Positions 4,149 to 8,403 of a DNA stretch of 8,403 nucleotides are shown in pieces. Position 1 is the first letter of the stretch, and every line of letters starts with the position of its first letter. The notes under the pieces were generated by a model, which saw nothing but the letters and a program-made list of their open reading frames with translations, did not search any database and was not told the DNA's origin. Position numbers and translations under genes: made by a program. Source of the stretch: Desulfocapsa sp. (GTDB lineage: Bacteria; Desulfobacterota; Desulfobulbia; Desulfobulbales; Desulfocapsaceae); NCBI GenBank assembly GCA_029934915.1, contig JAOZLI010000112.1, positions 1 through 8,403 of the forward strand, read 5' to 3'.

Positions 4149-7100
4149 ATGGAAAGAGTAAGAAAAAACTTTGCCACTGCAGCATCACATCAAGAACCGC
4201 CGCATCTTATATCTATGCAGCGTATATCCTATGAAAAATTTCTACAGATTGATGTTGATCCTAAAGAACGCGCTGATCATGGTTTGCAGGCTATCTTTAA
4301 GAATGTCTTTCCAATAAATGATTTTAATGGACATTGCTCCCTTGAATTTGTCGCCTATTCTTTTGGAGAACCTAAATATACTATAGCAGAATGCCAACAG
4401 CGTGGCATGACATACGATATTCCTGTTAAAATTACTGTTCGTCTAATCACTTTTGATGTGGACGAAGAGACTGAAGTTCAGACCATTCGTGATATTAAAG
4501 AACAGGAAGTCTTTCTTGGTGCATTGCCTTTGATGACAGGTGATGGAGTCTTTGTTGTCAATGGTACAGAGCGTGCCATTGTCTCTCAGTTGCAGCGTTC
4601 TCCTGGTCTCTTTTTCACTCATGACCAGGGTAAGAAACATGCAAGTGGTAAATTACTCTATTCGGCACGTATAATTCCTGTTCGTGGTTCGTGGATTGAT
4701 CTCGAATTTGATATTAAAGACGTACTTCATGTTCGTATCGATCGTCGTCGAAAGTTTCCTGTAACCACATTGTTAAAAGCGCTTGATTTTGATAAGAAAG
4801 AAGGAGAAGAGCATGATTACAGTGCGGAAAAACTTTTACGTAAGTTTTATATTACCCTTAAAATCAAACGCGAGGGTGAAAATTATTTTAAAGAATTTAA
4901 CGCAGATACAGTACAAGGGCAACGACTGGAATTTGATCTGGTAGATCCTGGCACTGGCGAAATATTAGGTAAAGAAGGTAAAAAACTTGGTAAGGCAGTT
5001 TGTAAACGGATTGTTAATGCAGGGATTGAATTCCTTAAAATTTCCCAAGAACGACTTCTGGAAAATTTTCTTGTTACCGACCTCATTCATCCCGAAACTG
5101 GGGAAATATTAGCTGCCGGAAATAATGAACTTACAGAAACAATGCTAGAATCTTTTATTGAGTCAGGTATAGATCAATTTGAGATTTTACATATCGATGG
5201 TATTCGATATTCCGACGCATTTCGTAAAACACTTGCATTGGACAAAGCTGTAAGTGCTGAAGAAGCAATGCTTGAAATTTACAGAAGATTACGTCCTTCC
5301 AGCCCCCCTACTATTGAAGTTGCACAGACATTTTTTAATAACCTTTTCTTCAATAAGGACCTTTATGACCTCTCTGAGGTCGGTCGTTATAAAATAAATG
5401 CTCGCCTTGAACTCGACACTGATATTGAGCACAGAGCACTTACCAAAGAAGATATCGCCGAATCAGTTTTATACCTTGTTCGTTTGAAAGATACTCAGGG
5501 GGATGTCGATGATATCGATCATCTTGGAAACCGTCGTGTACGAACGGTTGGAGAACTGATTGAAAATCAGTATCGAATGGGGCTGATCCGTATGGAACGC
5601 GCGATCAAAGAGCGGATGACGTTGCAGGAAGTTGAAACCATGATGCCTCATGATTTGGTGAATCCAAAACCTATTTCTGCGGCTATCAAAGAGTTTTTTG
5701 GCACTTCTCAGCTCTCACAATTTATGGATCAGACAAATCCACTGTCTGAAGTCACTCACAAAAGGCGACTTTCTGCACTCGGACCTGGTGGACTATCTCG
5801 TGAGCGTGCTGGTTTTGAAGTACGTGATGTTCATCCAACTCATTATGGCCGAATCTGCCCGGTTGAAACTCCGGAGGGGCCAAACATTGGACTGATTGTC
5901 TCGCTTGCCACATACGCAAGAATTAATCCATATGGTTTTATAGAAACTCCCTATCGTAAAGTTGAAGATGGTATTGTACTCGATGAAATTAAATACTTGA
6001 GTGCCCTGCAGGAACAAAATCAACTGATCGCACCCGCTGCCACAAAGCTTGATAAGGATCATAAAATCGTTGCCAGCTCATTAATTGTACGTGATGAAGG
6101 TGAAGTTATCACGACTAATGCTGAAGATGTCACCTATATGGACATTGCTCCAAATCAGCTAGTGAGTGTTGCTGCATCCCTTATTCCATTTCTAGAAAAC
6201 GATGATGCTAACCGTGCTCTTATGGGATCGAATATGCAACGTCAGGCCGTACCGCTTATGATTAATCATTCACCTTTAGTTGGTACAGGTATGGAACGCT
6301 ATGTCGCCAGAGATTCTGGAGCATGTTTGCTCGCTGGAGACGAGGGGGTGGTTGAGGAAATCGATTCCAATCGAATTGTGGTTCGATATGATAAGCACGG
6401 TGTTGATGGGTTTGATACAGGGGTTGGCGTATATCGACTTTCGAAATACAAAAAATCAAACCAGAATACCTGTTTTACCCAAAATCCTCTGGTTTACCCT
6501 GGAGATCGTGTCGTGAAGGGTACCGTTCTTGCTGACGGACCATCTTGTGAAGATGGTGAACTTGCTCTTGGTAAAAATGTCACCATTGCTTTTATGCCAT
6601 GGCGAGGATTTAACTTCGAAGATTCCATTCTTATTAATGAGAGACTTCTAAAAGAAGATACATTTACATCAGTCCATATTGAGGTTTTCGAGACAATGGC
6701 TCGGGATACCAAACTTGGCAAAGAGGAAATCACTCGTGATATTCCTAATGTAAGTGAAGAAACACTACGTAACCTTGATGATTCTGGGATTGTAAGGATT
6801 GGTGCCGATGTTCATTCAGGTGATACACTTGTTGGCAAGGTGACCCCAAAAGGGGAGACCATGCTTTCCCCAGAGGAAAAATTGCTCCGTGCAATTTTTG
6901 GTGAAAAAGCACAAGACGTTAAAGATTCATCCCTTCGCGTTCCACCTGGTGTTGAAGGTGTTGTTATTGACGCTAAAGTCTTTTCAAGAAAAGGTGTTGA
7001 TAAGGATGAACGTTCTCTAATGATCGAAGATCTGGAGATCGAACGTCTCAATAAAGATAAACTTGATGAACTTGCCAGCTTAAAACATGGAGTGTGTCGT

Positions 7101-8258
7101 GAGATTGGAGAAATCATGGATGGGCGTACCGTAAAGGCAGACGTCTGTGATAAACAAGGGAATGTACTTGTAACATTAGGCAAAAAAATGCAGGCAGAAT
7201 TTGCAGAGCAAATTGGTTTTGCTGCCCTTGCCAAAATTGACTTCTCAGAAAAAAGTAAATTTGAAGATGATATCCAGGCAGCATACGAACGGTACGGGAG
7301 TCAGAAAATACTGATTGCCGGGCGTTATGATGGAATTATTGAGCGAATGAAGAAAGGTGATGACTTGCCTCCTGGTGTTGTGAAGATGGTCAAAGTCTAT
7401 GTTGCCACCAAGCGTAAACTTTCGGTTGGAGATAAAATGGCTGGCCGCCATGGAAACAAAGGCGTTGTTTCAAGACTACTCCCTGAAGAAGATATGCCAT
7501 TTTTTGCAGATGGGACCACCGTTGATATTGTTTTAAATCCTCTTGGTGTACCTTCTCGTATGAATGTTGGTCAGGTTCTTGAGGTGCATCTTGGTTTTGC
7601 AGCAAAGCAGATAGGAAAGCAACTCTCTGATCTTGCCCAGGCTGAAGAGCTCGATGCTATTAAGAAGAAGATGCAGGCTGTGTATTCCGATGATGAATAC
7701 AGACAGATAACTGACGGAATGAGTGATGCAGATCTTTTTGACTGGTGCCGTAAACATTATCGCGGAATTCATGTGGCAACTCCTGTTTTTGATGGTGCTG
7801 AAGAAGAAAAAATTCGTGAACTTCTTGTAGAGGCCGGTGTCGATGAAGTCGGACAAAGTCAACTTTATGATGGTATCACAGGTGACCCTTTTGCCAATCT
7901 GGTGACAGTCGGTGTTATGTATATGCTGAAACTTCACCATCTTGTAGATAATAAGATTCATGCCCGTTCCACTGGTCCTTACTCACTTGTTACGCAACAG
8001 CCGCTTGGTGGTAAGGCTCAGTTCGGTGGACAGCGACTTGGTGAAATGGAAGTATGGGCTATGGAAGCCTATGGTGCTGCCTATACGCTGAAGGAATTTC
8101 TGACTGTCAAATCAGACGATGTTGAAGGTCGTACAACCATGTATGAACGCATAGTTAAAGGCAATAACTTTCTCACCACTGGATTGCCTGAATCGTTCCA
8201 TGTTCTCGTTAAAGAGCTTCAGGGATTATGTCTGGATATGGAACTGATAAACGTATAG
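4149..8258 (+). CDS. rpoB: DNA-directed RNA polymerase subunit beta
   Basis: A 1369-residue beta subunit, complete, slightly longer than the 1342 residues in E. coli. It makes one half of the polymerase active-site cleft. Two copies of a beta-beta' module (about 255-352, each with a D..TGEIL motif) form the Proteobacteria-type insertion in the lobe. A second lineage insertion lies at about 950-1065 ([16 protein letters not shown] onward). The rifampicin pocket [20 protein letters not shown] (520-539) has the sensitive-type residues at Q524, D527, H537, R540 and S542, equal to E. coli 513, 516, 526, 529 and 531. Fork loop motif [12 protein letters not shown] starts at 571, the E824-D825 pair lies in [20 protein letters not shown] is near 1094-1105, and H1271 begins [14 protein letters not shown]. 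The C-terminus ([16 protein letters not shown]) is normal. rpoC follows. Confidence 0.99.
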   Translation: MERVRKNFATAASHQEPPHLISMQRISYEKFLQIDVDPKERADHGLQAIFKNVFPINDFNGHCSLEFVAYSFGEPKYTIAECQQRGMTYDIPVKITVRLITFDVDEETEVQTIRDIKEQEVFLGALPLMTGDGVFVVNGTERAIVSQLQRSPGLFFTHDQGKKHASGKLLYSARIIPVRGSWIDLEFDIKDVLHVRIDRRRKFPVTTLLKALDFDKKEGEEHDYSAEKLLRKFYITLKIKREGENYFKEFNADTVQGQRLEFDLVDPGTGEILGKEGKKLGKAVCKRIVNAGIEFLKISQERLLENFLVTDLIHPETGEILAAGNNELTETMLESFIESGIDQFEILHIDGIRYSDAFRKTLALDKAVSAEEAMLEIYRRLRPSSPPTIEVAQTFFNNLFFNKDLYDLSEVGRYKINARLELDTDIEHRALTKEDIAESVLYLVRLKDTQGDVDDIDHLGNRRVRTVGELIENQYRMGLIRMERAIKERMTLQEVETMMPHDLVNPKPISAAIKEFFGTSQLSQFMDQTNPLSEVTHKRRLSALGPGGLSRERAGFEVRDVHPTHYGRICPVETPEGPNIGLIVSLATYARINPYGFIETPYRKVEDGIVLDEIKYLSALQEQNQLIAPAATKLDKDHKIVASSLIVRDEGEVITTNAEDVTYMDIAPNQLVSVAASLIPFLENDDANRALMGSNMQRQAVPLMINHSPLVGTGMERYVARDSGACLLAGDEGVVEEIDSNRIVVRYDKHGVDGFDTGVGVYRLSKYKKSNQNTCFTQNPLVYPGDRVVKGTVLADGPSCEDGELALGKNVTIAFMPWRGFNFEDSILINERLLKEDTFTSVHIEVFETMARDTKLGKEEITRDIPNVSEETLRNLDDSGIVRIGADVHSGDTLVGKVTPKGETMLSPEEKLLRAIFGEKAQDVKDSSLRVPPGVEGVVIDAKVFSRKGVDKDERSLMIEDLEIERLNKDKLDELASLKHGVCREIGEIMDGRTVKADVCDKQGNVLVTLGKKMQAEFAEQIGFAALAKIDFSEKSKFEDDIQAAYERYGSQKILIAGRYDGIIERMKKGDDLPPGVVKMVKVYVATKRKLSVGDKMAGRHGNKGVVSRLLPEEDMPFFADGTTVDIVLNPLGVPSRMNVGQVLEVHLGFAAKQIGKQLSDLAQAEELDAIKKKMQAVYSDDEYRQITDGMSDADLFDWCRKHYRGIHVATPVFDGAEEEKIRELLVEAGVDEVGQSQLYDGITGDPFANLVTVGVMYMLKLHHLVDNKIHARSTGPYSLVTQQPLGGKAQFGGQRLGEMEVWAMEAYGAAYTLKEFLTVKSDDVEGRTTMYERIVKGNNFLTTGLPESFHVLVKELQGLCLDMELINV

Positions 8259-8266
8259 ACAGTTTG

Positions 8267-8312
8267 TAAAGTTATAAAGTTATAAAGTTTTCAAGTTTAT
8301 AAAGTTATAAAG
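8267..8312 (+). repeat. Short AT-rich repeats (AAAGTTATAAAG) between rpoB and rpoC
   Basis: AAAGTTATAAAG occurs three times: at 8268-8279, overlapping at 8276-8287, and at 8301-8312. The underlying 8-base unit is TAAAGTTA, with a degenerate stretch (TTTTCAAGTTTAT) between copies. The exact reverse complement CTTTATAACTTT occurs at 8341-8352, and looser ACTTT units surround it. This looks like slippage-born simple sequence repeat. It fills the gap without touching rpoB or the rpoC Shine-Dalgarno. Confidence 0.85.
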
Positions 8313-8352
8313 CGCTAGGTCGATCATTATACGACTTTGACTTTATAACTTT
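8301..8352 (+). promoter_or_regulatory. Long stem-loop between rpoB and rpoC
   Basis: AAAGTTATAAAG (8301-8312) pairs perfectly with CTTTATAACTTT (8341-8352) over 12 bp. Nested inside, AGGTCG (8317-8322) pairs with CGACTT (8332-8337) with one G-U, around the loop ATCATTATA. The two upstream repeat copies could replace the 5' arm, so several mutually exclusive folds are possible. It ends 18 bases before the rpoC Shine-Dalgarno. TTTA follows the stem, too short for confident termination, and rpoC must be transcribed with rpoB. A role in mRNA stability or pausing is possible but unproven. Confidence 0.55.
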
Positions 8353-8385
8353 TACACTTTCAACTCTGATAAGGAGTGTACTTTC

Positions 8386-8403
8386 GTGGAAGAGCTATTC
8401 AAT
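8386..8403 (+). CDS. rpoC: RNA polymerase subunit beta', N-terminal end only (partial, GTG start)
   Basis: The window ends six codons into this gene: GTG start then E-E-L-F-N, matching the usual (M)E(D/E)LFx opening of beta' in this group. AAGGAG at 8371-8376 stands 9 bases before the GTG, and no ATG is available in frame nearby. The identity follows from this short tail plus position directly after rpoB, where rpoC lies in almost all bacteria. Beta' supplies the catalytic Mg-binding aspartates, which lie outside the window. Confidence 0.88.

Noticed and set aside
4900..5205. Internal duplication in RpoB with two D..TGEIL motifs, considered as a novel fusion
   Set aside because: The same paired modules are present in the E. 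coli beta lobe insertion, so this is a known lineage insertion and not a new domain.

Overview
This window is a core piece of a bacterial chromosome: the conserved translation/transcription cluster tuf – rpmG – trpT – secE – nusG – rplK – rplA – rplJ – rplL – rpoB – rpoC, all on the + strand. It begins in the last ten codons of EF-Tu and ends six codons into rpoC. The DNA is moderately AT-rich. The proteins look like those of Gram-negative Desulfobacterota (former Deltaproteobacteria, perhaps near Desulfobulbales). The signs are the single-membrane-span SecE, the zinc-ribbon L33 beside tRNA-Trp, an RpoB of 1369 residues with Proteobacteria-style insertions, and the overall wording of L7/L12 and RpoB. 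This taxonomic call is inference from sequence recognition, not a search result.

Layout. Positions 1-30 are the 3' end of tuf, followed by a hairpin with a U-tract (42-76). Then come rpmG (93-242), tRNA-Trp with anticodon CCA and an encoded CCA end (251-327), secE (388-639) and nusG (694-1227). The second half of the cluster is rplK (1324-1752), rplA (1819-2523), a 211-base leader holding a recognisable L10-type autoregulatory element, rplJ with a TTG start (2735-3256), rplL (3346-3726), a 422-base structured gap, rpoB (4149-8258), a repeat-rich 127-base gap, and the start of rpoC (GTG at 8386).

How the genes work together. EF-Tu, L33, tRNA-Trp, L11, L1, L10 and L7/L12 serve the ribosome; L11, L10 and L7/L12 build the GTPase-associated centre and stalk that EF-Tu contacts. 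NusG couples RNA polymerase (beta and beta' from rpoBC) to ribosomes and Rho, and SecE is a core part of the protein-export channel. In well-studied bacteria this cluster is tuned by L1 and L10 feedback on mRNA and by attenuation plus RNase III processing between rplL and rpoB. The gaps here hold candidate elements for these controls.

I found no previously undescribed system. All protein genes are intact, ordinary housekeeping genes. The parts worth a second look are non-coding: the tuf/rpmG terminator with no room for a new promoter behind it, the promoter-plus-L10-leader before rplJ, the tandem hairpins after rplL, and the AAAGTTAT-type repeats between rpoB and rpoC.
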